A stretch of DNA of 64,000 nt from Cannabis sativa (Eukaryota > Streptophyta > Magnoliopsida > Rosales > Cannabaceae): NCBI RefSeq assembly GCF_029168945.1, contig NC_083610.1:71477580-71541579 (forward strand), in the 5' to 3' direction. Under the pieces are notes generated by a model. That model was not told the origin of the DNA. It saw nothing but the letters and a program-made list of their open reading frames with translations, and did no database searches. A program made the translations under genes and the position numbers. Of this stretch, positions 23,885 to 35,815 are shown piece after piece. Numbering within the stretch: position 1 is the stretch's first letter; every line of letters starts with the position of its first letter.

Positions 23885-24800
23885 ATAAGAGTTGTTCTCA
23901 ATCTCCTAATAAGACAAAACACAGTTGAGAGAGTTGATCACGATTCTAGAGTCACTCCCCATGATGACGAACTTGTGGCCGTTGAGCTTTGCGATATCTA
24001 GGGCTAAGCAACAAGTCGCTGCCTCACCACAGAGAGCATCCGCATAGTCTAGTCTAGCCGAATGAACCCAGACCACCTCACCCAAATGGTTTCTAGCAAC
24101 CATAGTAATACAGGAACTACCCAAACCAACTCTTACATCACAGTTAAGCTTCAGCCAATCCTAGGGAGGATGGTGCCAGTATTCCGTCTAGGTCGGGGTC
24201 ACAGCGGGTAATAAAGTACCTTTCAAATTTACAAAAACACAAAGGGTAGAGTCAATACGATTGTCCAAGTTAAGAAAGCAATTATTGTGGATCTTTTCAT
24301 TCCTAGCATGCCATATAGTATCCACTACAACTGATGCATAAATAAATACTTCCTCAGCATTTAAACCTATAGAACTGAGCCTCCACAAGAACTTGACCCA
24401 ATCCCAGACACAAATACCAGACCAGTAACAGGATAAATCCCCCAGGGGACAATCTCCAAAAGTGAAACGCAAAGTTACAAGAAAGGAACAAATGCTCCGC
24501 AGATTCCTCTTCCCCTCCACATAAAGGGTAGTTCACTTCCTCAATATGAAATCTTTTCTTAATGATGGCTCTAAGAGGGAGGGCATTCGATAGAATGCAC
24601 CACCAAATGACTTTGTGTCTCTCCATGATTTTACTGTTCCAAAGTCTGTTCCAAGAAGAAGGGGCAACATCACAACTAGGAACTCTTTGTAAAATCTGAA
24701 CAAGATAGGCCAACTTGCACGAGAACCTTCCATTACCATCCTTGGCCCAAATCCACTTATCAGAACCAGAAAGATATGAAACATTCACAAATAGTTGTCC
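23885..24800 (-). pseudogene. LINE/RNase H-type polyprotein tail
   Basis: On the minus strand the C-terminal part of a plant non-LTR polyprotein runs in order. The zinc-binding reverse-transcriptase domain (zf-RVT) at 24788-24400 shows DKWIWAKDGNGRFSCKLAY, WNRLWNSKIMERHKVIWW and LCGGEEESAEHLFLSC; the first Cys of the usual CPLC is Tyr. A linker follows (DTIWHARNEKIHNN, about 24300). The RNase H-like domain at 24124-23906 shows MVARNHLGEVVWV and IMGSDSRIVINSLN. Frames change between the zinc and linker regions. The reverse transcriptase core is absent, which fits a 5'-truncated LINE insertion. Confidence 0.82.
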
Positions 24801-24829
24801 TTTATCTACGGATCTTGGTTGATGTCAAA

Positions 24830-25017
24830 AACAAGCAACATTAATTTTATAAATTAATTTTACTCTAATTAAATGATATTTGTGCTTCTGTTTTATACGT
24901 AGAATTTTTTTATAATAATGTATATTTTAGTTATAATAAATTTATAATTTTTTTTAGAAAAAACTTAAATAATTTATATTTTTAAAAATATAGTTCAAAA
25001 TAATTAATTCTATTCAT
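24830..25017. other. AT-rich spacer
   Basis: No feature seen. Confidence 0.5.
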
Positions 25018-25625
25018 TAGGGGTGTGCATAAATCGATCCAATCCAATGAGAACCGACCGATCCAATTATAACCGACTGCCAAACATTAGATATCCAATT
25101 GTGATCGGATCGGATTGGATGTTATTTTTAAATATCCAATTGGATCGGATCGGATGGTGGATGGGGTGTCTAAAAATCCAATACATCCAACATCCAATCG
25201 AACTAATTACTATTTTTATTTACTTTGGATGAGTAATTAGATTTTATATTATTGTACGTCAAATCTATATATATATATATATATGAAAATTAACATTAAA
25301 GTTTTACTTTTTTTTTCTTGAATTGGATGGATCCAATCCAATCCAATACATACTGGATCTAAAATATTAGATGGATCCAATCCGATCCAAAAAATACTAG
25401 GTCTAAAATATTAGATAAACCCTAATTAAACAAATAAATATATATGAAATACATCGATCCAATGGATAGAACCAATCCAATCCAACATCCAATAGATGTT
25501 GGATCGATTGGATGACGAAATCAATTGGATCAGATCGGATGGTAAAATCTAACATCCAATATATGATTGGATCGGATCTGGATAGGCCTAAAAATATTGG
25601 ATGTGATCCAATAAACACCCTCACT
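25018..25625. repeat. Inverted-repeat element rich in GATCCAATCC
   Basis: About 600 bp. It starts GGGGTGTGCATAAATCG and ends with the near-complement CCAATAAACACCCTC. The whole length is filled with ATCCAATCC/GGATCGGATTGGAT units in both orientations. It looks like a MITE with subterminal repeats; no clean target-site duplication was found. Confidence 0.55.
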
Positions 25626-25869
25626 ATTCACATATAAAGAAAATAAGACAATATTTACTATTTGGAATGCAAATATGGGAGCCTGAAATGGTATTCTTTT
25701 GTTAAAAATAAAAATATAATCTTTTTTGGTGTGAAAGATAAGATTAATATTAAAGAACATGTCAAGCACATACAATATTATATTACTACTAATATAATTT
25801 AATATCAGTTCTACATATTTTTATTTAATAATAAATATAAAAATTATTAACTATTAAAATATCAATTAA

Positions 25870-26455
25870 TGACTCGTTTGGTACGCCGTATTGTATTTTA
25901 TTGTGTTGTATTATATTGTATTGTATTAGTATTATTTAATACAATACAATATTTGGTATTGACTTGTATTAATTGATCGTGTAAAGTTATAATACATTTT
26001 TTACACACTCGACCCGAACGCCAACTACGTGTCGGGGTCCCAGATCCTACGTTCAGGTTCAAGTCCGGGTTCGGGTCTGGGTTTGGATTCGGGCCCAAGT
26101 TTAGGTTTGGATTTGGGTCTGAGTCCGGGGTGTAAGTCTAGGGTCCGGGATCGGGTTCTGGGTCCGGGTCCGGGTCCAGGTTCTGGGTTCGGGTCCCGGA
26201 TTCGGGTCCGGGTTCGGGTCTAGGTCCTGGGTTCGGGTCCGGGTTTGGGTCAGAGATTGGTGTTGACCTGAAATCCTTTGTAAATATTATAATACAAGCT
26301 AATACGTACCATTTGTTATGTATTAAATAATACAACATACATTGTATTAAAAAGTTTGATCGTAATAATTAATACAATACATTGCTTTGTCCAAACATAG
26401 TATTATTTATTTTTTTAATACAATACGACCTTTATATGGCGTACCAAACGAGCCC
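25870..26455. mobile_element. Tourist-like (PIF/Harbinger) MITE
   Basis: 586 bp, flanked by TAA (25867-25869 and 26456-26458). Terminal inverted repeats are TGACTCGTTTGGTACGCC and GGGCTCGTTTGGTACGCC, followed on both sides by AATACAATAC-rich arms. The centre holds a GC-rich minisatellite (26030-26262). The 3-bp duplication and GTTTGG-type ends fit Tourist-like elements. Confidence 0.8.
26030..26262. repeat. GC-rich hexamer minisatellite
   Basis: Degenerate array of GGGTTC/GGGTCC/GGGTCT hexamers within the MITE at 25870-26455. Frames through it give Pro-Asn-Pro-Asp type peptides that are translation of the repeat, not a gene. Confidence 0.8.
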
Positions 26456-26458
26456 TAA

Positions 26459-26939
26459 TAGTGGTGTTGAGTACTGGATAGTAAAGATAAGATAATGGAA
26501 AAGTAATGAGAGATGTTAAGAAATATAGTTGGTGCATACCACTACTTAAAGTATTATATTGTTATTGGTGCAATTAAGTATCAGTTCTCACATAATATAA
26601 TTTAATAATTATTATAAATTAGCACTAACTATTTGCAAGGCGTTTAGTGGCAGACCTAAGATTAAAGTTGAGAAACATACTAAAAGATATAACATATTAA
26701 AAATTAATACAAACTTGTATTTTATAGCATTATATATAGTTTAAAGTAAAACAAATCAAAAATAACATTCAAAAATTTGACTTCAATGATTAAGGTACTA
26801 AATACAAGTCTTATTGATAAATGTTTAAAAAATAAACTTTAAATGTTAAAAAAAAATTACTCTTATTTGAATTAGAACCTTGACATATATTATATGAATA
26901 AGATAGCTTAACCATTATACCATATCTAATACACTACAT
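26459..26939. other. AT-rich spacer
   Basis: No gene or clear repeat seen between the Tourist-like MITE and element P1. Confidence 0.5.
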
Positions 26940-27325
26940 TTAAATATAGAGTAATTTGTGGAATAACCTCCTTAAGTGGTCAGGTTTTTACAACTAACCC
27001 CCAATTCTAAAAAAATTGCGATAAAACTCCCTAAACTCGTGTTCTGTTAGCAGTTTAATATTTCCATCCATTTTTAGCTGTTAACTGCCATGGTGGAATG
27101 TCTACGTGTACACCGTGTACACGTGGCACAATTTTATTGGTCCACGCAAATAAATATTTGAAAAATAAAAAATTAATTATTTTAAAAATAAAAAATAAAA
27201 AAAATTCTTTTTCTTTAAAAATTAAAAAAACAATTTTAAAAAATAAAAATTTAAAAAAACCCTAATTACATAATTCCCTCTTTCTCTTCTTCTCGTTCTC
27301 TCTCTCAAATTCTCAAACTCCAAAA

Positions 27326-27960
27326 ATGGTACAATTCCATGAACCAATAATTGCAGAGCTTATCGAAGAACCTCCCAATGGCAGCGGCCTCTCTGTACCC
27401 AAACTCATCTCTTCTCTCCTCCTCCTCCACTCCCAATCTCAGGGTACCCTCCTCCTCCTCTCTCCCTCCTCGCCCGCCCTCAAATCCCAAATCCTCCACC
27501 ACTACAACCCCTATAACCGAATCTTCGAAATCTCCTCCGAAATCCCCCCTCACCAACGCCTCTCTCTACTCCTCCGACTCTGTCTTCTTCATCACTCCTT
27601 GAATTCTCATTGTCGGCCTCCTCAACTCCAAAATCCCCACCTCTGCCATCACCGGCCTGGTTATCCTCACCGCTCATTCTCTCTCCGAGACCTCCACCGA
27701 GGCTTTCATCGTCAGAATCTTCCGCTCCCTGAACAGAGATGCCTACGTCTCACTCGATGGTTTCAGGGTTTTCTAAGGCTGAGAGGATCATGAAGTGTTT
27801 GTGTATTAAGAAGTTGCACCTTTGGCCTTGCTTCCATGTTTATGTATCTCAAGAGTTGGAGAAGGAGGCTCCTGAAGTGGTGGATATTAGGGTTCTGATG
27901 GCTAAACACATATTGGCGATTTTGGAGGTCATGGATGGGTGTTTGAAGGAGATGAGGAAG
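27326..27960 (+). pseudogene. UVH1: Captured N-terminal fragment of UVH1/RAD1/XPF DNA-repair endonuclease
   Basis: The start reads MVQFHEPIIAELIEEPPNG, then SGLSVPKLISSLLLLHSQSQ and GTLLLLSPSSPALKSQI. After frameshifts come LYSSDSVFFITP, LLNSKIPTSAITGLVILTAH, SLSETSTEAFIVRIFRSLNR, MVSGFSKAERIMKCL, KKLHLWPCFHVYVSQELEKE and APEVVDIRV. This order and wording match the first roughly 220 residues of plant XPF (excision-repair endonuclease subunit, partner of ERCC1). About seven codons are missing after PPNG, a stop follows FFITP, and a few codons are lost near DAYV. The nuclease domain is absent. It includes a pyrimidine-rich 5' leader, and no intron is visible across the captured part. It cannot make functional XPF; a short chimeric transcript is conceivable. 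Confidence 0.88.
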
Positions 27961-27985
27961 ATGATTTTGGCGGCTAGGGTAGGGC

Positions 27986-28064
<79 letters not shown>
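27986..28064. repeat. (GA)n microsatellite
   Basis: Nearly perfect GA tract of about 38 units at the junction of the captured fragment and the right arm of P1. It is probably an expansion of the short GAGAGA already present in the arm. Confidence 0.95.
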
Positions 28065-28068
<4 letters not shown>

Positions 28069-28415
28069 GACGAAGAGAATTAGAGAATTAGGGTTTTTTT
28101 TTATTTTTATTTCTTTAAAATTATTTTTTTAATTTTTAAAGAAAAAGAATTTTTTTTTATTTTTTATTTTTAAAATAATTAATTTTTATTTTTTAAAATA
28201 TTTATTTACGTGGACCAATAAAATTGTGCCACGTGTACACTGTGTACACGTAGACATTCCACCATGGAAGTTAACGGCTAAAAATAGATGAAAATATTAA
28301 ACTGCTAACAAAACACGAGTTTAGGGGATTTTACTGCCAAAATTTTAGAATTGAGGTTAGTTGCAAAAATTCTGACCACTTAAAGAGGTTATGTCGCAAA
28401 TTACTCTTAAATATA

Positions 28416-29094
28416 TTACTTTTAATTATAAATATATTTTGTAACTAACTAAAATACATATATATATATATATTTTATTCGCCTCCTAGTCTCTATGTGG
28501 GTTCACCCCTGAAGACGCTACATCAAGGTACCACTAATACCTAATAACAACGTTCAAAAGTGAGTTAAAAATGTGAAAGAAGATAGTCACGCGATGAGAT
28601 TTGATTAGTAGACGTATTCCAAGTTGTACACGTCTGTTGTTGAATGCAGTGTTGAGGTGGTTGGTTATACTAAGATTGAGGAATAAAGGTACGACAAATT
28701 ATAGTAAACAACCCAATAATAAACTACTACGTAAGTAAATATCACCATTTAAAATTTGTAAAGAAATAATCTTTTTGTTGATATATTAATTTTTTGTGCT
28801 ATAATATATCAAATATTATTATATATACAATGTATATATTTAATAATAATATATTTATTCATTGTAATTATAATAAATTATATAAAATATTAACAAATTT
28901 ACATAATATAACTTTATTGATATGTTAATTTTTTAAAAAATTCACAGTATTTATATAATTTTTATTCATTATATTTTTCTATTTTGTTAAACTTTTGAAA
29001 AAAGAAACATTTATTTAACTTATTTTATTTGGGGTCATTTCCATCCTAGCACATAAAGATAAGGAAAATTTACAACAATATATATTTTTTTAAA
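28416..29094. other. AT-rich spacer
   Basis: Nothing recognised beyond simple AT-rich runs. Confidence 0.5.
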
Positions 29095-30020
29095 CTTAAC
29101 ATACAATAATAATATTTACTACTAACATGTCACATCAGTTAAATCTAACATTTTTTGACTTTTTTATTTTTTTTTTTCACTTGGTTTGGTTGCTAATAAT
29201 ATTGATAAGAAACCATTTACATAAAAGAATTTTTTTTTATATTATATAATTTAAGATACATTTTGGTTACTTTTAAAATTTATTTGTATGCATTTTAGAA
29301 ATTAATTAGTTATTTTAAAGTTATATTACGGTAGCTTATAATTTAAAATATATTTGGGTAACCTTAAAAGTTATTTTCGAAACTAATGAATTGTCATATA
29401 ATACAACAAGCTACCATTTTTATATACCAATTATTTTAATACATTTTTATTATTTTGAAAGCTAATTAGTTATCATATAATATAATATAATTCAATTAAC
29501 AAAATTATAAAATGAATATTAACTAAAATTTAAAGAAATTATAATCAATAACTAATCACTATATTAATAACTAAATGATTTTTTTCTAGAAATAACAAAG
29601 AAAAAAAAGAGAAACTTACAAAAATACTAGAATTTTTGTTAATTTTTACAAAAATACTGTCTCACGGAAATCTTTTAAAAAATACTGTATTTTTATAAAA
29701 ACAATAATGGAACACAAAACAGAACAACTAAAAATAATAGTGGAACAACTAAAGAACAACCGTAGAATAACAGTGAAAACTCAACATAGTACACAATATA
29801 AAACTTACACAGTATTTTTTAAAAAAAAAATTCCGCCCCACAGTATAAAAGTAAAAAAATTAAAAATTTCAGTATGTGGTGTAAGTATCCTAAAAAAATT
29901 GTCTCCCACATCTTGAAATGTTCATATTGAATAATAGATCATAATGATATTTTTTTAAGGTCAACCAAGTAACAACGTGGTCAGAAATTATTTTTAAAGT
30001 TAACAAAAAGAGAAAGAAAG
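29095..30020 (+). repeat. Dispersed AT-rich repeat, copy 2
   Basis: Colinear with 19920-21010, but without the hairpin MITE (uninterrupted site TAATTTAAAATA near 29338). It has its own extra segment at about 29612-29890 with inverted ends (see next). Confidence 0.7.
29612..29890. mobile_element. Small inverted-repeat insertion (probable MITE)
   Basis: Absent from the paralogous copy at 20830-20870. The left end reads ACTTACAAAAATACTAGAAT and the right end, on the opposite strand, ACTTACACCACATACTGAAA, followed by matching T-rich arms. Length is about 280 bp. The duplication was not resolved. Confidence 0.55.
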
Positions 30021-30077
30021 AGGAAAGAGAAAAAAAGATAGGCAATGAAAGTTTGCTAAAATTTAGGCAAACATGAA

Positions 30078-30110
<33 letters not shown>

Positions 30111-30708
30111 GGTAAAATTGTAAATTAGATCTAATTAAATGTGTTAGATGTAAATTCTCCCAAATATAATCTCTTCTGTGAGCTCATGTGTTGACTCTAA
30201 ATCTGGAGGAAATTAGACTTTATACTCTTTTTATATTGTCTTCTTTTATTTTTATACTCTTTTTTAAAGTCTATTATTTTTACCTCTTTTATTAAACACT
30301 GTACTAATTTTATCCCTATCACTTCAAGATATTTTCCCTGTGATTCTCTAATGTCAGGGTATTTTGAGTGCAGTACATATTAAAAGAGCTATGTTTCAAT
30401 TAAATGTAAATTAAAGGTAGATTTAGTTAATTGATAAATAATAGAGATATTTTTCAATTTACCTCCTAAATTTGAATGAAGTGAGGCGGAACTGGGCCAA
30501 TTTCGGGCCACTTCAAGATGAGTTTAGGCCTTTCAAAATTGGACTTTATTGGAACAAAGCCCAACACTTGAATTGACAGATTTTCATTAAAAAAAAAGGA
30601 ACAACTTTGCTGCAAATTTAAAATACACAAAATTGGATTAAATGAAATATTATTATTAAGTAATTTTTGTATTAAAAATCATAAAAACGAATTATTTAAA
30701 TCTAATCA
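30021..30708. other. AT-rich spacer with poly(A) run
   Basis: Includes an A run at about 30087-30111. No gene seen. Confidence 0.5.
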
Positions 30709-33700
30709 TCAATATATATAAATAAAGGAAAGCACAAAAGATCTTAAGTGGCATCTTATCTTTTTTTCTAACTATTTTTACTATTTTCTAACACTTTCAC
30801 ATTTTGTTAAAGAAAAAACAAAATAAATTACATATTATTAATACCATTATTATTAAAACATGTATATAGTGACTTCTCATATTTTATAACTCTTAATCAT
30901 TCATTATTATTATTACTATTGTTATTATTATTATTATTATTATTATAGAGAACTTTTTATATTCCTATTAAAGCTAATATCATGTATATATAACTCTCTC
31001 TATAGAGAAAAATATCATCATCTTTTCTCATTTGCTTTCAAATATTTGAAGTATGTATCATATTATTTTCCTAAGTAGTAGTAAGAAAAAATGATAATTC
31101 TATTTCTATTCATAGTTTCATCTCTTTCTATTCTAATAAATCAGATATCTCATTTTTGATTTATAATTTTTAACATTATAAAATTCTAAATAGTATTTAT
31201 AGTGTGTCTATAAGAAAAATAAAATTATATATTGCATTATAAATAAGAATTAATATTATTATTTTATTTTAATTTTTATTGTTATGAATATTTTTCAATT
31301 TTATCATGAACTTTATGTAAAATATTTTTTTTTAGAGAATTAAGATTGGAATAAAAAAGTAATAATTAAGCTTTGCTTGCTACAATTCTAAATTTCATAT
31401 TAATGCGTTTATAAAGTTTTTTTATTAATATTTTTCGTGAAAATTTTATGAAGTTTATGGATTGTAGGACTTTTACAACACAAAAAAAAAATTGAAAATA
31501 TGTACACAAGTGATTAACATGCCTTTTAATACAAGTGAGAAATCTTTTAATCTTTTAATATAGTGTATATGCACTTGATTAATATTGTCCTCACAATTCG
31601 ATTGATCATAATGTATTAGAACCCTTGACATATATATATGTGCCTATGTGGGAAAATACATTATTTATCCTGTAAATTTTTTTAAAATTTATTATAATTA
31701 GATATCAATCATGTATGTTAAAAATATTAATTTATATAAGTTAATAGTGTATTTTTTTATTACTTTTTTTAGATAACAATGTAAATAGTTATTATCTACT
31801 ATATATTATAAATTATGTTGAAATTAGAATACATATATGAAAATAATAATAATTTATTAGACAAATATTTATTCTATTTTTTAATAATAATTAGTAACAT
31901 ATTTCTATATATTAATTATTGAAAATAATGATGATGCATTTATGAAATTATGTATTTTATGTATGGGAAGTTATATAGTTTTTGTATATGATATATAGTC
32001 ATGACCATTTAGTTCTCACCATTAAAACAACCATTTCAACTTAAAATTATTATTAATTATATATACTATATTTTTTCAATTATTAATAAAAAAATAAATT
32101 TTATAAAAGTGTCTGTATATAATTTATATCTATATTTATGTATCTATCTATATCTATATAATCTTCAAATAAAAAGAGGTGATTTTATTTTTATAGTATT
32201 GTAATGTTTTAATTTTGTGGGTTTTTTTATATTTTTTTCTATTTAATATAAACTAATAATAATTATTAATTTTTTAGTTGAAGAGATAAATCTAATATAT
32301 AATTGAGACTCTTTATTATTTATAATGGGATTAATTTAATTTTATTATGCACTATTACTAAAATTTTAATCATATTAATAGTAATCTTAATAGCAGTTAT
32401 ATAATTAAAAATTTCTAATATAAATGAGAGAATTAGACTACTAACAATAATATATTTAGTTAAAGTGTTTTATCTACCACATTTATTATTTTAGAGCAAT
32501 ATAAAAAACTAACAATATCTATATCTATATTTATATATAAATCTGAAATTTTGAAAAAATAAATATTATAGGTAACATAAAACAAAAAGAAAAAAATAAT
32601 TCACGTCCCAAATTTATTTTTTTGTCACTTTAGATTCATAAAATAATGTTATGTATTATAATTTTATATATTATAACAATTAAACTGAAATATTGTGGAA
32701 AACAAATCACATTATTATTAATAATTAATTTTAATGTGAACTTCTTAAAATATGTAAATATTTTTCTTGTATTTGACATAATATAAATACACGTATATGA
32801 GATTGTCCTATACATATATATTATTATACGTTTTAAAGAGAAGCATGCAATATTAATGCTTGACAGTTAGAGTCTTATTTAAAAAAAAAAATAGTGCTAA
32901 ATCGTAAAGTAATCGAATTATAATGAGTTTCTCTTATGTATATTTTAACAATTTATATAAAATTTAATTGTTTGAAGAAATTTTTAAAAAAGAAAAATAT
33001 ATTCCTATCAAATATATTGACCAATACAGAATTATTATAAGAAAAATCAATTGTAATGTATATATATAGTACAAAATAATAATTGGTCAAAACATATAAA
33101 TTCTTTCATAAACATAAATTTAATCATTTATAATTTAGACATTTTATAAAAATATTGTAAAAAATATGAGTGAATGAAAAGTTACATAATGTATGAATTA
33201 TTCAGCGAGATTATATGTGTATTTAAGAGATTATCATTAACTAAATAAATATAAAACTAAATATGTATTCATAATACTTTTATTATTACAAAACGACGAA
33301 AAAATGAAATTATTTATATATAAAAAAAACCCAAGCAAAAACATGTGACATCTTCTTTTTTTTTTTTTTTTTTTTTTTTACTTTGTATATTTTCTTTCTT
33401 TTTTTTTTTAATAAAATTTTGAATTTTTTTCTAATTTTTGGTAAGTTATGCTTTTAATCTCTATATCATAATTAATAGATAAGAAACTTCTCTTAAAAAT
33501 TGATAACTTATAAACATCTTCATCTACAATACATAATATTAACACTAATAAAAAATAAAATCATAAATATAACTTATAAAAATATTAATCATCAACAAAA
33601 TCTTTATGTAATATAGATAGGTTGATTTTTTTAATCTTCACATATTCTATACTTTTCTATTAACTCATAATATACAATTCAATATATAATAATAAATTCA

Positions 33701-34279
33701 TAATTTTTAACTATCATAAAGTTATGTATAATAGTTTTAAAATATAAAAATTATAATTAATTTATTTAGTAAGATATAATGCATGTATACACATTTTTTT
33801 TAGCTCTAACTATATATATACACTTAAAAATAATTGAGTTTTTATTAATCTGATTATTTAAATAATTTTAAAAGTTAATAAATTTAGAGTACAATTCTTA
33901 TTTTTTTTAAAAAAATAGAGACGGCAAAATGCTTATTTATTTTATACACATTGCATTGATATTACTAAAACACACTAGGATTTAATGTGCCAAATCAGTT
34001 TTATATTAACCATATAAGATGAAAAGTAAGAGAAAGATCACAACTCAGTATCGAGAATATTTAACATCAGTAATAGTTTAGAGAATTTTTTTTTAAATCA
34101 GGAGAAAAAAAATACTTACTAATTTATTTTTATAATAATTTAAATTGTACAAGCTGTAAAATTAATCATGAATTTCAATCATAAAATATATAAACTTCAC
34201 TATAAAATATAAAATTATTTTAATATGTATAATTTTCAATTATTATTAAAACCGCGCGAAGCGCGGTACCATTCCCTAG
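30709..34279 (+). mobile_element. Non-autonomous Helitron
   Basis: The 3' end has all Helitron hallmarks: a perfect 7-bp GC stem with a GAA loop (ACCGCGC-GAA-GCGCGGT, 34251-34267), then 12 bases ending CTAG, followed by T at 34280. The 5' end is placed at A|TCAATATATATAAATAAAGG (30708/30709), the usual TC start preceded by A. Alternative TC starts lie a few bases upstream. The 3.57-kb body is extremely AT-rich with no Rep/helicase frame and no recognised gene fragment, so it is non-autonomous. The 3' end is more certain than the 5' end. Confidence 0.75.
34251..34267 (+). other. Helitron terminal hairpin
   Basis: Perfect 7-bp stem, 3-base loop, 12 bases upstream of the CTAG end. It signals termination of Helitron rolling-circle transfer in known families. 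Confidence 0.85.
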
Positions 34280-34280
34280 T

Positions 34281-34900
34281 GATTCAATAAAATAATACTT
34301 TAAAATATAATATAACTCAAAAAAGCAATAATGAATGAATAAGCGAATAAGACAACATAATTTATCAAATTCATAAAATGTAATAATGACAAATATCTCT
34401 AATTAAGTGAGGAAGTGTTTATTCAGAAAAAAAAAAAGTGAGGAAGTGTAGGAGAAGTAACACACATATTATATAATAATAAAATAAAAGTAATATTTTA
34501 TATAAAAATTATAAATATTGATTTAAATAATATATAATATATGTAACTACTAACTAGATATCATCATTCCCCATTCCATACACTCCAATTAAAATCCAAC
34601 TCAATTATAATTGGACAGCTACTTTATTTTAAAAAATTAAATTAGATTGTTTCAACTACTTTATTTTAATTAGACTGAATTAGATTGTTTCAGTATAATT
34701 AAATCATTTTGTATATATTTTTTAAAAAAATTAAATTGAATTAAATTAATTCAGTGTGTAATTGGATTATCTTGGATTATATTCACCTCTAATTGTTATA
34801 GCTAAAATTGTATTTGAAATAAGTTTTTGTGGTGTAGAAGACTACACTAATACAAGAACAAAATTCAATCAATGCCTTGAAAAAAATGAGAATCAAACTA
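34281..34900. other. AT-rich spacer
   Basis: No feature recognised up to the split MITE. Confidence 0.5.
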
Positions 34901-34910
34901 AACAATAAAA

Positions 34911-35088
34911 GGGCCGGTAAATAATATTTTGAACCCTGTGTTTTGCAAAAGTTACTAATTAGACCTTATGTTTTGTTAAATGACAAAATGAACCCTGTAT
35001 TTTTTAAAATTGTACAAATAGGACTCTGAACTGATTTTTTTTTTCAAAATAAAATTTAATCTAAAGATATTATGGCAAAACTCGTTAC
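34911..35088. mobile_element. MITE M3, left part (split by copia D)
   Basis: Preceded by AACAATAAAA (34901-34910), which recurs after the right part (50637-50646), a 9-10-bp duplication of Mutator type. The inner sequence GTAAATAATATTTTGAACCC is the inverted match of the right end. D interrupts it at GTTAC. Confidence 0.8.
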
Positions 35089-35380
35089 TGTAAGGACAGT
35101 TATGACAGTTAGATGTAACTGTCATTCTGTTGTGTCTGTTAAGTTGGTTAGTGGTTAACTTCGGTTAACATGTTTTCTAGTCTTTTACTGGTTTTGGTTA
35201 GTGTATTGGTTAAGTGCCTTTGGTTCTTGTTATATATAAGTCTTGTATCAAGTGTGCTTAATCAATAAAGAGTTCTTTCTCTCTTTCTCTCTTTCTTCCT
35301 CTTTCTCTCTGTTCTTCTTTCCTTCTCTTTCTGTTACTTTCCTAATGCTGCAATGTCTAGAAGACTTAACCAATCCAACA
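35089..35380 (+). repeat. 5' LTR of copia D
   Basis: 292 bp, TGTAAGG...CCAACA. Contains TATATATAA (35231-35239) and AATAAA (35264-35269) before a CT-rich stretch, fitting a compact LTR with promoter and polyadenylation signal. Four substitutions relative to the 3' LTR. Confidence 0.95.
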
Positions 35381-35393
35381 TGGTATCAGAGCC
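35381..35393 (+). other. Primer binding site of D
   Basis: TGGTATCAGAGCC immediately after the LTR, initiator tRNA-Met type. Confidence 0.92.
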
Positions 35394-35406
35394 TTTTCCG
35401 CCATTA

Positions 35407-35815
35407 ATGGCGAATATGGCTACTGTGGGTAATGGAGGCTCGAATCACCAGCAAGGAACTCAATCTGCTGCTTCAAGAACTCAAAATCATCAAGAAGATG
35501 GCACAGTCTACTTCAATCACACTGTCTCAATAAAGCTAAACGATCACAATTACTTACTCTGGAAACAACAAATCTTGGCTGCAATTCGTGGAAATCGCCT
35601 TCTCTGGTTCATCCAAGACACTGATCCCCCCCTCAGTTCCTCACTGATGCAGGTTGCACTGCACAAAGATACAACCCAGAGTTCATAGATTGGGATGTTC
35701 CAGATCAACTTATTGTGTCTTGGCTTCTCTCTTCTATGGCAGAAAGCCTCTTAACTCGATGGTGGGATGCAACTCAGCTCGCCAGATCTGGAAAGCTCTT
35801 GAGCAACATTACACC
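35407..35815 (+). pseudogene. Gag of copia D, N-terminal part
   Basis: The first in-frame ATG after the primer site gives MANMATVGNGGSNHQQGTQ. The gag core follows (VSIKLNDHNYLLWKQQILAA, RGNRLLWFIQD). A run of seven C near 35626 shifts the frame; the next frame gives YNPEFIDWDVPDQLIVSWLL. A second shift leads to RQIWKALEQHYT, where element E interrupts. The protein resumes at 46080. By family this is the UBN2-type capsid protein. I chose the 35407 start because the earlier in-frame ATG lies in the LTR. Confidence 0.85.

Larger units (their letters stand above)
26949..28406. mobile_element. Long-TIR Mutator-like element P1 with captured UVH1/XPF fragment
   Basis: 1458 bp, bounded by an exact 9-bp duplication TTAAATATA (26940-26948 and 28407-28415). 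Terminal inverted repeats of about 355 bp (26949-27306 and about 28055-28406) begin GAGTAATTTG. They contain CTTAAGTGGTCAG, a CATGGTGGAATGTCTACGTG-type block and GTGTACACGTGGCAC. Between the arms lies a degraded host-gene fragment and a GA repeat. There is no transposase, so it is non-autonomous (Pack-MULE type). The arms are homologous in layout to those of P2 (50931-52840). Confidence 0.9.

Noticed and set aside
26029..26338. Pro-Asn-Pro-Asp-rich and Gly/Ser-rich peptides
   Set aside because: Translation of the hexamer minisatellite on both strands; no start context or homology.
27326..27990. A real, expressed XPF gene
   Set aside because: Frameshifts, a stop after FFITP, missing codons, no nuclease domain, and enclosure by transposon inverted repeats with a target-site duplication.
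34251..34279. GC hairpin as a transcription terminator
   Set aside because: No gene upstream and no T-tract; spacing to CTAG|T fits a Helitron end.
28000..34700. Possible prokaryotic, viral or CRISPR-like system
   Set aside because: No regular direct repeats with unique spacers and no relevant protein motifs; the region is plant AT-rich DNA with a Helitron.
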